The position numbers and the translations under genes were made by a program. Positions 1 to 8,822 of a DNA stretch of 64,000 nt are shown one piece after another. The stretch comes from an uncultured Actinomycetes bacterium (GTDB lineage: Bacteria; Actinomycetota; Actinomycetes; Mycobacteriales; Nakamurellaceae). Location of the stretch: the NCBI GenBank assembly GCA_937926105.1, contig CALANS010000175.1, positions 186,001 to 250,000 of the forward strand, read 5' to 3'. The stretch's first letter is position 1, and every line of letters begins with the position of its first letter. The notes beneath the pieces were generated by a model. That model worked only from the letters and a program-made list of their open reading frames with translations, had not been told where the DNA came from and searched no databases.

Positions 1-433
1 AATGCGTGTGCAGGTCCAGGCTTACCGCGATCGGAATGTCCGGTCCCACGAGATCGCGGACCAGACCGATGATCTCACCCTCCGGGTCGTCACATCCATC
101 GGCCACCATGGCGCCGTGCAGGCGCAGATACACGCCATCTATCCGACCGGCGCACGGTCGCAGACCGTCCAGTAACCGCTCGCGCAGGGCGCGGTAGGCG
201 TCGGCGGTGACGACCGGGCCCGCGGCGCCCAGCGTCAGCGTGGTCGGTAACAGCTCGATACCCTCCCGGTCGGCCGCCCGCCGCGCTCCGGCGAACTCGT
301 CACCCCCCGCCCCCACCATGAAACTCTCGGGCCCGTGCACGTACACCCGGCGGCGAAAGTCGTCGAGCGTGGCCGCGCCGGGTGCGAAGCTGTTGGCCTC
401 GTACATCAGCCCTGCGACCGCCACCCTGGTCAT
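1..433 (-). CDS. M81 family metallopeptidase (MlrC-like), N-terminal part only
   Basis: The reading frame starts at an ATG (433-431) and runs off the left edge, giving about 144 residues of a protein that is normally 490-510 long. It opens with MTRVAVAGLMYEANSFAPG, carries the LHGAMVADG block and reaches SLDLHTH, the start of the region with likely zinc ligands. It closely resembles the M81 gene at 14471-15997. The family contains MlrC, the microcystin-pathway peptidase, but most members have no known substrate. It lies 94 bases after the hydroxyacid dehydrogenase gene and is probably the last visible gene of the 17-kb leftward operon. Family assignment is firm; substrate is unknown. Confidence 0.85.
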   Translation of the reverse strand, partial: MTRVAVAGLMYEANSFAPGAATLDDFRRRVYVHGPESFMVGAGGDEFAGARRAADREGIELLPTTLTLGAAGPVVTADAYRALRERLLDGLRPCAGRIDGVYLRLHGAMVADGCDDPEGEIIGLVRDLVGPDIPIAVSLDLHTH

Positions 434-527
434 GCGCCGCCGCCGGTGGCCGGCAACGGCGTGGTGATCATGCCGGGTACCGTGTCGACCGGGTGCTCGC
501 GTTGCACCAGCAGATGCCGGGCCATGG

Positions 528-1445
528 TCAGTAGCCCGCACCCAGGTCGATCACACCGAGCAGCTGCCTGCCCGCCACGAAGCGCGCGACGTTCTCCCGG
601 ATGCGTGCGGCGAGAGCGCCATGCGCCAGGTGCGCCGGGTTCGCAGTATGCGGCGTGATGATCACCCCGGGAGCCGTCCACAGTGGGTGGCCGTCCGGCA
701 GTGGCTCCGGGTCGGTGACGTCCAGGGCGGCGCCCGCGATGCGGCCCGCGGTCACCGCCGCGATCAGCGCATCGGTGTCGATCAGGCTGCCGCGCGCGAT
801 GTTCACCACCCAGGAGGCAGGTGTTAGCGCGGCCAGCTCATCCGCGCCGACCAGGTGATGCGATGCGGCTGTTGCCGGTGCCGCCAGCACGACGTGGTCC
901 ACACCCGCGGACCACAGCTCTTCGATGCGGTCGGCCGGGATGGTGCGGGCCGCGCCGTCGACCGGTTGTCCCGAGCGGTTCACGGCCAGCGTCGTCACGC
1001 CGAACGGCGCCAGCAGCGCCATCACCCGTCGCCCGATGCCGCCGGCACCGACCACGGCGACGGTGCTGCCGCCCAGGCCGGTGGTGCTCCGAGCCACGGC
1101 GGCCGGATCCCAGCGCGTTCGTCCCGCGGCCGTCACCAACCCCCGGACGCCCGCCAGCAGCATGCCGACTGCGTGCTCGGCCACCGTGTCGGCGTAGGCA
1201 CCCGCGGCGGACGTCCACACCCTGCGGTCGTCGATCACGCCGGAGCGCAGGTAGCCCTCGATCCCGGCGCTGGACAGCTGCACCCAGCGCACCTGATCGG
1301 ACAATGCGGGAAGACCACCCGTGGCGCCGACCTGCATCAGGGCGTCGGCGGCGGACAGCGGCCCGATCGTCGCTCCCCCGTCACGAACCGCCGTGACCAG
1401 CCAATCGGGCGCCCCGTCCGGCACCGCCACCACCGTCGCGGTCAT
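528..1445 (-). CDS. D-isomer-specific 2-hydroxyacid dehydrogenase
   Basis: A 305-residue NAD-dependent dehydrogenase that would interconvert a 2-hydroxyacid and a 2-oxoacid in the cytoplasm. The Rossmann motif VAVVGAGGIG is near residue 125. The family's catalytic Arg (NIARGSLID), Glu (DPEPLP) and His (ITPHTAN) are all present. The frame is open further upstream, but the ATG at 1445 (MTATVVAVPDG) is preferred because it matches the usual N-terminus; the upstream extension is low-complexity and would overlap the D-aminoacylase gene. It sits between a D-aminoacylase and an M81 peptidase gene, so a role on a hydroxy- or oxo-acid released from a peptide is plausible (inference). Confidence 0.88.
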   Translation of the reverse strand: MTATVVAVPDGAPDWLVTAVRDGGATIGPLSAADALMQVGATGGLPALSDQVRWVQLSSAGIEGYLRSGVIDDRRVWTSAAGAYADTVAEHAVGMLLAGVRGLVTAAGRTRWDPAAVARSTTGLGGSTVAVVGAGGIGRRVMALLAPFGVTTLAVNRSGQPVDGAARTIPADRIEELWSAGVDHVVLAAPATAASHHLVGADELAALTPASWVVNIARGSLIDTDALIAAVTAGRIAGAALDVTDPEPLPDGHPLWTAPGVIITPHTANPAHLAHGALAARIRENVARFVAGRQLLGVIDLGAGY

Positions 1446-1470
1446 CGACGCACCCCCCGTGGCATCGGTC

Positions 1471-3066
1471 CTACCGGTTCCCACATCGCACGAGCCTTCC
1501 TGGTCTGTCGTCACCCACGGTTCCACCGGCCATCACAGTCCGCCCGGCCACGATCGTGCGCAGCACGCCGTCGGGAGGCAGACAGGGCTCGGCGAAGCTT
1601 GCCCGGTCCGTCACCACCTGCGGGTCGAACAGGACGAGGTCGGCGACGTGGCCCTCGGCGATACGTCCCCGGTCGGTCAGCCCTAGCCGCTCGGCGGGGG
1701 CTCCGGTCATCTTGTGGACCGCCGCGGGCAGATCGAGCAGTCCCAGCTCGCGGACGTACCGGCCCAACACCCGGGGAAAGGTGCCATAGCTGCGCGGATG
1801 CGGATGGTCGGCGGCCAGGATGCGCGGCCGGGCCAGCCCGTCCGAGCCGACAACGGACAGCGGGTGGGCCAGAAAGGCCTGCATGTCCTGCTCGGTGCGG
1901 TAGTGCAGTACCACCTGGGCACTCGACCCGTACTCGGCGCACAGGTCCAGCAGCACCTGCTCCGGCGATACCCGCCACAGATCGGCGATCTCGGCGAACG
2001 AGCGGCCGACGATCTCGCCGGCCCCGGGTGCCGCGGAGAGCACGATGCGCTCCCACTGCCAGGCGATCCCACCGAAGAAGCCCTCACCGATGGCGGCCAG
2101 CGCCGCCGATCGCCAGGCCGGATCGACGGCGTGCTGGGCAATCGCATCGCTGCCGCCCTCCTGGACCCAGTACGGCAGGTACTGCACGGCCGAGGACGAC
2201 GAGGCGTCGTACGGGTAGACGTCGAAGCCCACCGCCAGCCCGGCGGCCGCAGCAGACTCGAAGCGCCGCAACGAGTCAGCCGCGTGGCCCCAGTTAGCCG
2301 GATTGTTCAGCGCCAGGTGGGAGTATTCCAGCCGCACGCCGGTCTCCCGGGCCACCGCAATCGCCTCATCGATGGCGCCGGCCTCATTGCCGGCCAGCCC
2401 CCTGGCGTGCGTGGCATACATGCGGCCGGCCGCCGCGCAGGTGGCGGCCAGGGTGCCGATCTCGCCCGGATCGGCGAGCGCCGAAGGCGGGTAGGTCAGC
2501 CCGGTGGACATTCCGGCGGCGCCTTGCTCCAGGCAGCGGCGGAGCAGCGTCACCATGGTCGCCACCTCCACGGGTGACGCGTCGCGGTAGGGATCCGCCA
2601 TGGCTGCGATCCGCAGCGCACCGTGGCCTACCAGGGGCACGACGTTGATGGCCGGAGGTCGCTCCGTGAGCGCGGCGTCGTACCCGTCCAGGTCGGTCCA
2701 GGCGATCGGCACGCGCTCGCCGCCGATGCCGCCGACATGATCTTCGAGCAGGTCGCGTCGGGCGTCGTTGGCCGGGAACGGCGAGAACCCGCAGTTGCCC
2801 ACCACCTGTGTCGTCACGCCCTGCAGGACAGCGCTGTCGGCGCCGGGCTCAGCGAGCACCGTCAGGTCCGAGTGGGTGTGGATGTCAATGAACCCGGGCG
2901 CGACTGCCAGGCCCGCGCAGTCCACCGTTTCGGCGGCCGACGCCCCGGGGATCGACGGGCCGAGGTAGCTGATCCTGCCGGCCGTGACGCCGACATCGGC
3001 GACCCGGACGGGCGCTCCGGTTCCATCCACCACCTGGCCGCCGGTCAGCAAGAGGTCGATGTTCAC
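1471..3066 (-). CDS. D-aminoacylase / N-acyl-D-amino-acid amidohydrolase (copy 1)
   Basis: A 531-residue amidohydrolase-superfamily enzyme, expected to hydrolyse N-acyl-D-amino acids to a carboxylate and a free D-amino acid. Visible motifs are HTHSD (residues 63-67), VVGNCGFSPFP with the metal-bridging Cys, STGLTYPP, ATHARG, EYSHL, DVYPYDASSS, VGSDG with the catalytic Asp, and the family signature HPRSYGTFPRVLGRYVR. The chosen start is GTG at 3066, preceded by GGGGGAG. This avoids an unsupported extension over the next gene. It is a paralogue of the neighbouring 3083-4681 gene, 16 bases apart in the same operon. Exact acyl-D-residue preference cannot be read. Confidence 0.92.
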   Translation of the reverse strand: MNIDLLLTGGQVVDGTGAPVRVADVGVTAGRISYLGPSIPGASAAETVDCAGLAVAPGFIDIHTHSDLTVLAEPGADSAVLQGVTTQVVGNCGFSPFPANDARRDLLEDHVGGIGGERVPIAWTDLDGYDAALTERPPAINVVPLVGHGALRIAAMADPYRDASPVEVATMVTLLRRCLEQGAAGMSTGLTYPPSALADPGEIGTLAATCAAAGRMYATHARGLAGNEAGAIDEAIAVARETGVRLEYSHLALNNPANWGHAADSLRRFESAAAAGLAVGFDVYPYDASSSSAVQYLPYWVQEGGSDAIAQHAVDPAWRSAALAAIGEGFFGGIAWQWERIVLSAAPGAGEIVGRSFAEIADLWRVSPEQVLLDLCAEYGSSAQVVLHYRTEQDMQAFLAHPLSVVGSDGLARPRILAADHPHPRSYGTFPRVLGRYVRELGLLDLPAAVHKMTGAPAERLGLTDRGRIAEGHVADLVLFDPQVVTDRASFAEPCLPPDGVLRTIVAGRTVMAGGTVGDDRPGRLVRCGNR

Positions 3067-3082
3067 GCCGCTCCCCCATGAG

Positions 3083-4681
3083 TCATGCCGCACGTCCGCT
3101 GGCCGGTCGGAGCCGACGTCCGAGTCGCAAGCCACCGAAAACGCCGTCCCGCACCGCGATTCGGCCGGCCTGCATCACCCACGCGATGCCGGTTGCCGGC
3201 GTGGTGGGCTCGGTGTAGGTGGCACCGTCTCGAACGTGCATCGGGTCGAAGGCCACCAGGTCCGCGATGGCACCTTCGGTGACGAGCCCGCGGTCCGGGA
3301 TCCGGAACGTCTGCGCCGGCAGCGATGTCATCCGCCGGATGGCTTCGGGAAGGTTGAAGACTCCGTCGGCACCGGTGTATCGCGCGAGCACCCGGGGGAA
3401 GGTGCCCCAGGTTCGTGGGTGCGGCTTGCCTCCGGTGCCGGGCGGGAGGCCGTCGGATCCGATCATGGTGAGCGGATGCGCGAGAGCCGCGCGCAGGTCG
3501 TCCTCGGACATTTGATGGACCGTCATCGAGGCCTGCAGGCGTTCCTCGGTCAGCAGGCGGACCATCGCGTCGAACGGTTCGCACTGCCATTGTCCGGCCA
3601 GCTCCGCCAGCGACCGGCCGTCGCAGCGACCGGTACCGGTGGTGGCGATCACGATGTTCTCCCACCCGGCCGCCCAGGCCATGTTCTCCCACGGGCCGTC
3701 GGGACCGGCCGCAAGCTCCGTGCGCGCCCGCTCCCGGGTCGTGGGGTCGGCCAGCCGAGCCAGTACGGAGTTGTTGCCGCCTTCCTGGAACCACGGCGGC
3801 AGCAGCGCGGTGACCATGGTCGACGAGGCGGTGTATGGGTACACGTCGTGCCGGATGTCGACGCCGTCGCGCCGCGCCCGGTCCAGCAGTGCCAGTGCCT
3901 GGGCAACGCCGCCCCAATACGGCCGCCCGGCGGCCTTGAGGTGCGAGACCTGCACTCTGCGGCCGGACTCCCGACCAATCCGCACCGCCTCGCGGATGCT
4001 GTCCAGCAAGTTGCGGCCCTCGCCGCGCATATGCGTTGCGTAGATCCCGTCGGCCGGCAACGCCGCGGACAGCTCGATCAGCTCCTCGGTGGCGCAGAAG
4101 AGTCCAGGCGGGTAGATCAGCCCAGAGGACAGCCCGAACGCGCCGGCGTCGACTGCCTCGGTCAGGGCGGCGGCCATGCGGTGCTGCTGGGCGGCGTCCG
4201 GCGCCGTGTTCACCATGCCCATGGCCAGGATGCGCAGCGAGTGATGCCCGGCCAGTGGCGCCATGTTCGTGACGTAACCGCGGTCGTCCAGCACTCCGAA
4301 CAGCTCGGCGAAGGTGCGCCAGGTCGCTGGCATGCTGGGAAAGATGCGCTGCAGCAGGGTATCGAGCTGTTCAGCGGTGCCGTCGCTGCGCGGGGCCAGG
4401 GTGAATCCACAGTTGCCGACGACCTCGGTGGTCACCCCCTGAGTGATCTTGGACAGGTCGGGCGGATCCAAGAGCGGCGCGTTGTCGGCATGCGAGTGCA
4501 CGTCGATAAAGCCGGGTGCCAGCACCAGCCCGGTGCCCCGCTCGACCGTTTCTCCCGCGGTGGGTAGGTCGCCAGCCGGTCGCACAGCGGCGATCCGGTC
4601 GCCGTCCACCAGCACGTCACTGCGACGAAGCGGCCCGCCCGTGCCGTCGGCGAGTTCGATATCCACGATGGCGATGCGCAT
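3083..4681 (-). CDS. D-aminoacylase / N-acyl-D-amino-acid amidohydrolase (copy 2)
   Basis: A 532-residue paralogue of the adjacent gene. It carries HSHAD (62-66), VVGNCGFTLAP, LSSGLIYPPG, ATHMRGEG, QVSHLK, DVYPYTASST, MIGSDG and HPRTWGTFPRVLARYTG, so all expected metal ligands and the catalytic Asp are present. Two tandem, clearly diverged D-aminoacylases suggest two different acyl-D-amino acid substrates, or successive steps on one compound (inference). The gene begins 36 bases after the sulfatase stop, and no separate promoter is evident. Confidence 0.92.
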   Translation of the reverse strand: MRIAIVDIELADGTGGPLRRSDVLVDGDRIAAVRPAGDLPTAGETVERGTGLVLAPGFIDVHSHADNAPLLDPPDLSKITQGVTTEVVGNCGFTLAPRSDGTAEQLDTLLQRIFPSMPATWRTFAELFGVLDDRGYVTNMAPLAGHHSLRILAMGMVNTAPDAAQQHRMAAALTEAVDAGAFGLSSGLIYPPGLFCATEELIELSAALPADGIYATHMRGEGRNLLDSIREAVRIGRESGRRVQVSHLKAAGRPYWGGVAQALALLDRARRDGVDIRHDVYPYTASSTMVTALLPPWFQEGGNNSVLARLADPTTRERARTELAAGPDGPWENMAWAAGWENIVIATTGTGRCDGRSLAELAGQWQCEPFDAMVRLLTEERLQASMTVHQMSEDDLRAALAHPLTMIGSDGLPPGTGGKPHPRTWGTFPRVLARYTGADGVFNLPEAIRRMTSLPAQTFRIPDRGLVTEGAIADLVAFDPMHVRDGATYTEPTTPATGIAWVMQAGRIAVRDGVFGGLRLGRRLRPASGRAA

Positions 4682-4717
4682 ACCAGTCCTGTCGTTCGAA
4701 GGGGTGAGTAGGCGCCG

Positions 4718-6082
4718 TCATCGGTGGTGCGGAACGAAGTCGATCGGAGCGCCAGCTGGGATCAACTCCTCGCGTTGCACCGACTCAGCGAATCCAGCCA
4801 TCAGGCGAGCGCTGTGGAACGGCACCCAACTGTGCAGGTATTGCTCGTTGTGCGCCTCACGCTCGTGCGGGTCCAACGCGAGGTTCACCACGTCGGGAGT
4901 GGTCAACACCTGCGCCTCGTCGCTGAAATGCTTCTGCCGCACATACACCACCTTGAAGTCCTTCCACTTCACGGCATGCAGCACTTCCCGGACCCAGACC
5001 ATGCAGCCCCCCCGCGCGGACTCATCCGATTGACCGGTGAAGAAGTCCCGCTGGTCGATGCCGTCGATCTCGCGGTCGTCGGGTACCGGGGCACCGGTCC
5101 AGCCCAGCAGGGTCGGGAACAGGTCGACCTGGTGCACCATCTCGTTGCTGATCCGCCCGGGCGGTACCGCACCGGGAAAGCGCACCAGGCAAGGCGTGCG
5201 GAGCCCACCCTCGGATCCGGTGAAGTAGGAGCCGTCGAACGGGCCCGGTGTGCCCCGCCACAGCAGCTTCTCCTCGGCCCCATTGTCGCCGGCGAAAACC
5301 ACGATGGTCGAACGGGCCAGATCCAACCTGTCCAGCGCGTCCAGGAGCTCGCCGAAGTCTGCGTCCAGCTCGGCCAAGCAGTCCGCCCAGTCGCCGCCGC
5401 CCGTGCTGCCCTTGAACTCCGGGCGCGGAATGGTGGGCATGTGCATCAGCGAGTGGTTGTAGTACAGGAAGAACGGCCGCGATGCCGCGGCATTGCGCTC
5501 CAGGAACGCCAAAGCACGCCTGCTGTACTCGCGGTCGACGTCGCGGCGCACGTCAAGGGTGAGTTGCTGATCGGTGCGCTCCTCCACCCCCCGATCGCTG
5601 GTGCCCTCCATCATGTGGCACACCGGGTCGCGGCCGGGCACGTACCACGGATCGGTGGGCCACAGGCAGTCCGTGTAGGAGCGCGGCGGCCCGTAGAACT
5701 CGTCGAAGCCGTGATCGGTCGGCCAGCGACCCGCTGACGCACCCAGATGCCACTTGCCCAGGCATGCCGTGGCATAACCGCGCTCGCTGAGCACGTCTGC
5801 GATGGTGCGCTCCCAGGCGACCAGTCCCCCGGTTCCGCCGGCGGGCGGCACCGACGACGTACCGGACCGGATCGCGTGCCGACCGGTCAGCAGCGCGCTC
5901 CGGGAGGGGGTGCACTGCGGCTCCGCGATGTAGTGCCACAGCTGCAGGCCCTCGCGGGCGAACCGGTCGATCCGGTCCGTCGTCACACCGCGCAGGATGC
6001 CGCTGCCGTAACAGGACAATTCCCCCATGCCCAGGTTGTCGACATGGAAGAACAGGATGTTCGGCTGGTGGGACTCGGGCAT
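4718..6082 (-). CDS. sulfatase (arylsulfatase family, Cys-type)
   Basis: A 454-residue sulfatase. The active-site motif C-T-P-S-R occurs at residues 57-61, followed by SALLTGRH. The Cys should be converted to formylglycine by a separate enzyme that is not in this window. Near the N-terminus the metal-binding stretch reads HVDNLGMGELSCYG, so the usual DD pair is DN. The later ligand motif FAGDNG is intact. No export signal is seen, so it is probably cytoplasmic and acts on an imported sulfate ester. Its place between an SDR and D-aminoacylases in a peptide-uptake operon suggests a sulfated substrate (inference). Confidence 0.88.
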   Translation of the reverse strand: MPESHQPNILFFHVDNLGMGELSCYGSGILRGVTTDRIDRFAREGLQLWHYIAEPQCTPSRSALLTGRHAIRSGTSSVPPAGGTGGLVAWERTIADVLSERGYATACLGKWHLGASAGRWPTDHGFDEFYGPPRSYTDCLWPTDPWYVPGRDPVCHMMEGTSDRGVEERTDQQLTLDVRRDVDREYSRRALAFLERNAAASRPFFLYYNHSLMHMPTIPRPEFKGSTGGGDWADCLAELDADFGELLDALDRLDLARSTIVVFAGDNGAEEKLLWRGTPGPFDGSYFTGSEGGLRTPCLVRFPGAVPPGRISNEMVHQVDLFPTLLGWTGAPVPDDREIDGIDQRDFFTGQSDESARGGCMVWVREVLHAVKWKDFKVVYVRQKHFSDEAQVLTTPDVVNLALDPHEREAHNEQYLHSWVPFHSARLMAGFAESVQREELIPAGAPIDFVPHHR

Positions 6083-6151
6083 GCGGTCGGCTCCGGTGGT
6101 CGTGAGATCGGTGGACGGCGGGGGATCGGGTAGGTCGTCGAGCCAAACGGA

Positions 6152-7006
6152 CTAGCGAGCGCTCCAACCGCCGTCGACGATCAGGTTTTGGCCGGTGATG
6201 AACGAGCCGGCATCACTGGCCAGCAGCAACACCGCCCCGGCCAGGTCCGCCGGGACACCGACCCGGCCCAGCGGTGTCGCCTCTCGGAATCGCTCGGTTT
6301 GCACGGCGACTAGTGTCGCCTTGGGAATTTGCCCGGGGCTCAGGCAGTTCACCCGCACGCCGGACAGGCTCCATTCCATGGCGAGTGCGCGCGCCATGTT
6401 CACCACCGCGCCCTTGGCGATGTGGTAATCGGCGGCGGAGCCCACCCATCCGGGACCGTAGGCGCGGCGATCGGAGCCAAGCGCGCCATGGATCGAGCCA
6501 ATCAGGATGATGGAACCGCCACCGGCGTCGATCATGTGCCGGGCAGCGGCCTGCGCACAGGTTGCGGTGCCCAGCACGTTCACGTCCAAGGTCGTCCGAA
6601 GGTCCTGCGGGTCCAGGTCCGTGAACGACCCGCGCACCGCCGAGCCCCCGGCGTTGGCCACCAGCACGTCCAACCGTCCGGTATCGGCCACTACCCCGTC
6701 CACCAGCGCCCGAACGTCCACCGGGTCGGCAATGTCGCAGCAGTGAGCCGATGCCCTGGCGCCAGCCGCAGTGAGCGCATCCGCGACCGCGGCACAGACC
6801 TCCAGTCGCCGGGACGCCAGGTGCACCTCGGCACCGGCTCCGGCGAGAGCCGCCGCCATTGCGGCGCCGAGATGCGTTCCGCCACCGGTGATCAGGGCTA
6901 CCTGCCCGGTCAAGTCGAACAGGTCTGCGGGCGAGCGGACCGGGGCGGCCGCCGAGGATGCGTCGTCGGCGGCCGCCCCGGCCCTGATATCCGTTGTATC
7001 GGTCAC
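6152..7006 (-). CDS. SDR family oxidoreductase
   Basis: A 284-residue short-chain dehydrogenase/reductase. The cofactor motif TGGGTHLG is near residue 40, followed by NAGG, a catalytic Ser (IILIGSIHG) and YHIAK as the YxxxK motif. A short Ala-rich N-terminal extension precedes the fold. It is strikingly similar along its length to the SDR at 22322-23146, sharing runs such as ALGSDRR, GSAADYHIAKGA, RVNCLSPGQIP and ITGQNLIVDGGWSA. That copy lies in the divergent IclR operon, which suggests both operons serve one pathway (inference). It starts three bases after the binding-protein stop, so it is co-transcribed. Confidence 0.9.
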   Translation of the reverse strand: MTDTTDIRAGAAADDASSAAAPVRSPADLFDLTGQVALITGGGTHLGAAMAAALAGAGAEVHLASRRLEVCAAVADALTAAGARASAHCCDIADPVDVRALVDGVVADTGRLDVLVANAGGSAVRGSFTDLDPQDLRTTLDVNVLGTATCAQAAARHMIDAGGGSIILIGSIHGALGSDRRAYGPGWVGSAADYHIAKGAVVNMARALAMEWSLSGVRVNCLSPGQIPKATLVAVQTERFREATPLGRVGVPADLAGAVLLLASDAGSFITGQNLIVDGGWSAR

Positions 7007-7009
7007 CGA

Positions 7010-8713
7010 TCAGCCGACCTTGACGCCTTCCAACACCAGCCGATCGTCCACGTCGCGAGTGATGCCAGTGATGTTCTTCTTGCAGGCGATCAGCGAGATG
7101 CTCGTGCACACCGGGATCGCGAAGCACTCGGTGGACAGCACCTCGTTCAACTGTGCGTACGCCGCCTTCGCCGCGTCCGGGGTTATCGCGCCCTCCGAGG
7201 CTGCGATGGCGTCGATGTAGGCCTTCGGTGTCTTGTCCTTGAGCACCGGATTGTCCGTGGTCCGGTAGATCGAGTTGGTCGCCACCCGCGAGGGACTCTT
7301 CGACGAGTTCCCGATACCGCCGAACAGCAAGCCGAACTCGCCGGCCAGCAGCTTCTGCCGGAACGCCTGCGCCTCCAGTGTGTTGATCTTGAGGTCGAAC
7401 CCGATCTGGCTCAGGCTCTGTTGCAGGATCTGCAGCATCTTCAAGGCGTCAGAGTTGGATCCGTCGGCCAGCGCCTCGGCGGACTTAGGCGCTCCTGACT
7501 CCGCCAACAGCTGCTTGGCGGTGTCCAGGTCGTAGGAGTTCTTCTGTTCATAGGCCGGGTCGTTGGCTGGTGAGTTCGGGCCCCACGGAAGGAAGCACGG
7601 AGCGCCGTAGCCGAAGTACACCTCGTCCACGATCCGCTGCCGATCCACCGATCGAGCGATCGCCTGCCGCAGCTTGATGTTGTCGAACGGTGCGATATTC
7701 GTGTTGATCCGAATGCAGTCCACCAGGGCTCCCGGGTAGCCCTCGATGATGCTGAACTGGTCCTTCAGCTGTGCGGCGTGCCGAGGCGGGAACCGGTAGA
7801 TCACATCCATCTCACCAGCCTGCAACGCCGACACCATGGAGTCGTCGTTGTCGAAGATGCGGAAGGTGGCCTTGTCCAGCGACACCGCCTGCGCATTCCA
7901 GAAGTCTGGCCACCTGGTGATCACCAGGTTGTTGCCTGGGTCACGCGACGCCAGCTGGAATGGGCCACCGCTGGCTGGCTTCGTGGCCAGGTCATCGGAG
8001 CTGTTCTTGTCCTTGTCTACGATCGGGAAGCTCTCCAGCAAGTCGGTCACCAGCAACTCCGCCACCGGGCTGGTGAAGGTGAGCTCGACGGTATGGTCGT
8101 CAATTGCCTTGTAATCCTTGACAATTGCCATTGGGCCATTCAGTTGCTGGCCCTGGTCTGGGTCAGCCGCTCGCTTGAACCCGGCAATCAGGTCGTCCAC
8201 GGTCCAGGTCTTGCCGGTCTGCAGCTTGACGTTCTCCCGCAGAGTGAGCGTGATCGAGGTGTTGTCCGAATTGAGCTCCCATTTGGTCAGCGCCGCCGGC
8301 TTCGCGGTGAGCTTGTCGTCATAATCGATCAGGAATTCGTTGAGATTCTGCATCTGGATAAAGTTGACGGTGCCGTTGTAGTACGGGTCGAAATTGGCCA
8401 TGTCAGTCACGACGCCAACGGTGATCTCACCGCCACCGCCACCGCCACCGGCTCCCCCACCCGCGCTGGGCGACGCGCCGGTGGCAGGAGCCGATCCGGA
8501 AGGGCTGGTCCCGCCGGTGACACTGCCGGGTGCGGTGCTGGAGCCACCGGTGTCGGAGCCTTCAGAACCGCAGGCCGCCAGCAGGCCGGGACCCACGATC
8601 AGGGCGCCGCCACCGACCAGCGACATCTTGAGTAGCCCGCGGCGGGACAGCAGCCGTCGCTGGTCAACGGCGGGCTCGCCGGTCACGGCGTCGTTGGAGT
8701 GCTTCTCGGGCAT
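7010..8713 (-). CDS. peptide ABC transporter substrate-binding lipoprotein (second of a tandem pair)
   Basis: A 567-residue SBP_bac_5 (DppA/OppA type) extracytoplasmic solute receptor. A twin-arginine motif SRRGLLK (residues 23-29) precedes a hydrophobic stretch ending in the lipobox LLAAC, with Cys48 as lipidation site, so it is probably a Tat-exported lipoprotein. A long Gly/Ser/Thr linker with a run of Gly follows. The ATG at 8713 has AAAGG upstream. It is a tandem paralogue of the gene at 8823, and both serve the permeases at 10566-12418. Two receptors for one channel would widen substrate range (inference). Confidence 0.93.
   Translation of the reverse strand: MPEKHSNDAVTGEPAVDQRRLLSRRGLLKMSLVGGGALIVGPGLLAACGSEGSDTGGSSTAPGSVTGGTSPSGSAPATGASPSAGGGAGGGGGGGEITVGVVTDMANFDPYYNGTVNFIQMQNLNEFLIDYDDKLTAKPAALTKWELNSDNTSITLTLRENVKLQTGKTWTVDDLIAGFKRAADPDQGQQLNGPMAIVKDYKAIDDHTVELTFTSPVAELLVTDLLESFPIVDKDKNSSDDLATKPASGGPFQLASRDPGNNLVITRWPDFWNAQAVSLDKATFRIFDNDDSMVSALQAGEMDVIYRFPPRHAAQLKDQFSIIEGYPGALVDCIRINTNIAPFDNIKLRQAIARSVDRQRIVDEVYFGYGAPCFLPWGPNSPANDPAYEQKNSYDLDTAKQLLAESGAPKSAEALADGSNSDALKMLQILQQSLSQIGFDLKINTLEAQAFRQKLLAGEFGLLFGGIGNSSKSPSRVATNSIYRTTDNPVLKDKTPKAYIDAIAASEGAITPDAAKAAYAQLNEVLSTECFAIPVCTSISLIACKKNITGITRDVDDRLVLEGVKVG
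8431..8451. repeat. short CCACCG-type repeat coding a poly-Gly linker
   Basis: A low-complexity (CGCCAC)n-like tract inside the binding-protein gene. On the coding strand it specifies a run of glycines between the lipobox region and the receptor domain. A similar tract occurs in the paralogue at 10246-10272. Such tracts can slip in replication, but the frame is intact here. Confidence 0.7.
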
Positions 8714-8763
8714 GGTGGAACCTTTCGATAACGGAGTGGGACGTGGTCGACGAAGTGCTACAC

Positions 8764-8779
8764 CGCATCGGGCGATGCG
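8764..8779 (-). other. inverted repeat between the two tandem binding-protein genes
   Basis: CGCATCGGGCGATGCG is a perfect self-complementary arm pair (CGCATC/GATGCG with a GGGC loop). It lies 43 bases after the stop of the upstream receptor gene (8823) and 50 bases before the next start. It could be a weak intercistronic stem-loop or a protein-binding site. There is no U-run, so a simple terminator is unlikely. Confidence 0.45.
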
Positions 8780-8822
8780 CTGGTCTGGTTTGCCATCAAC
8801 ACTGGTGGTGCCGGCAGGTCAT

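Noticed and set aside
855..4567. Long open frames on the + strand opposite the two D-aminoacylase genes
   Set aside because: They are Arg/Pro/Gly-rich, match no family and mirror the codon structure of the minus-strand genes. They are antisense artefacts of high G/C.
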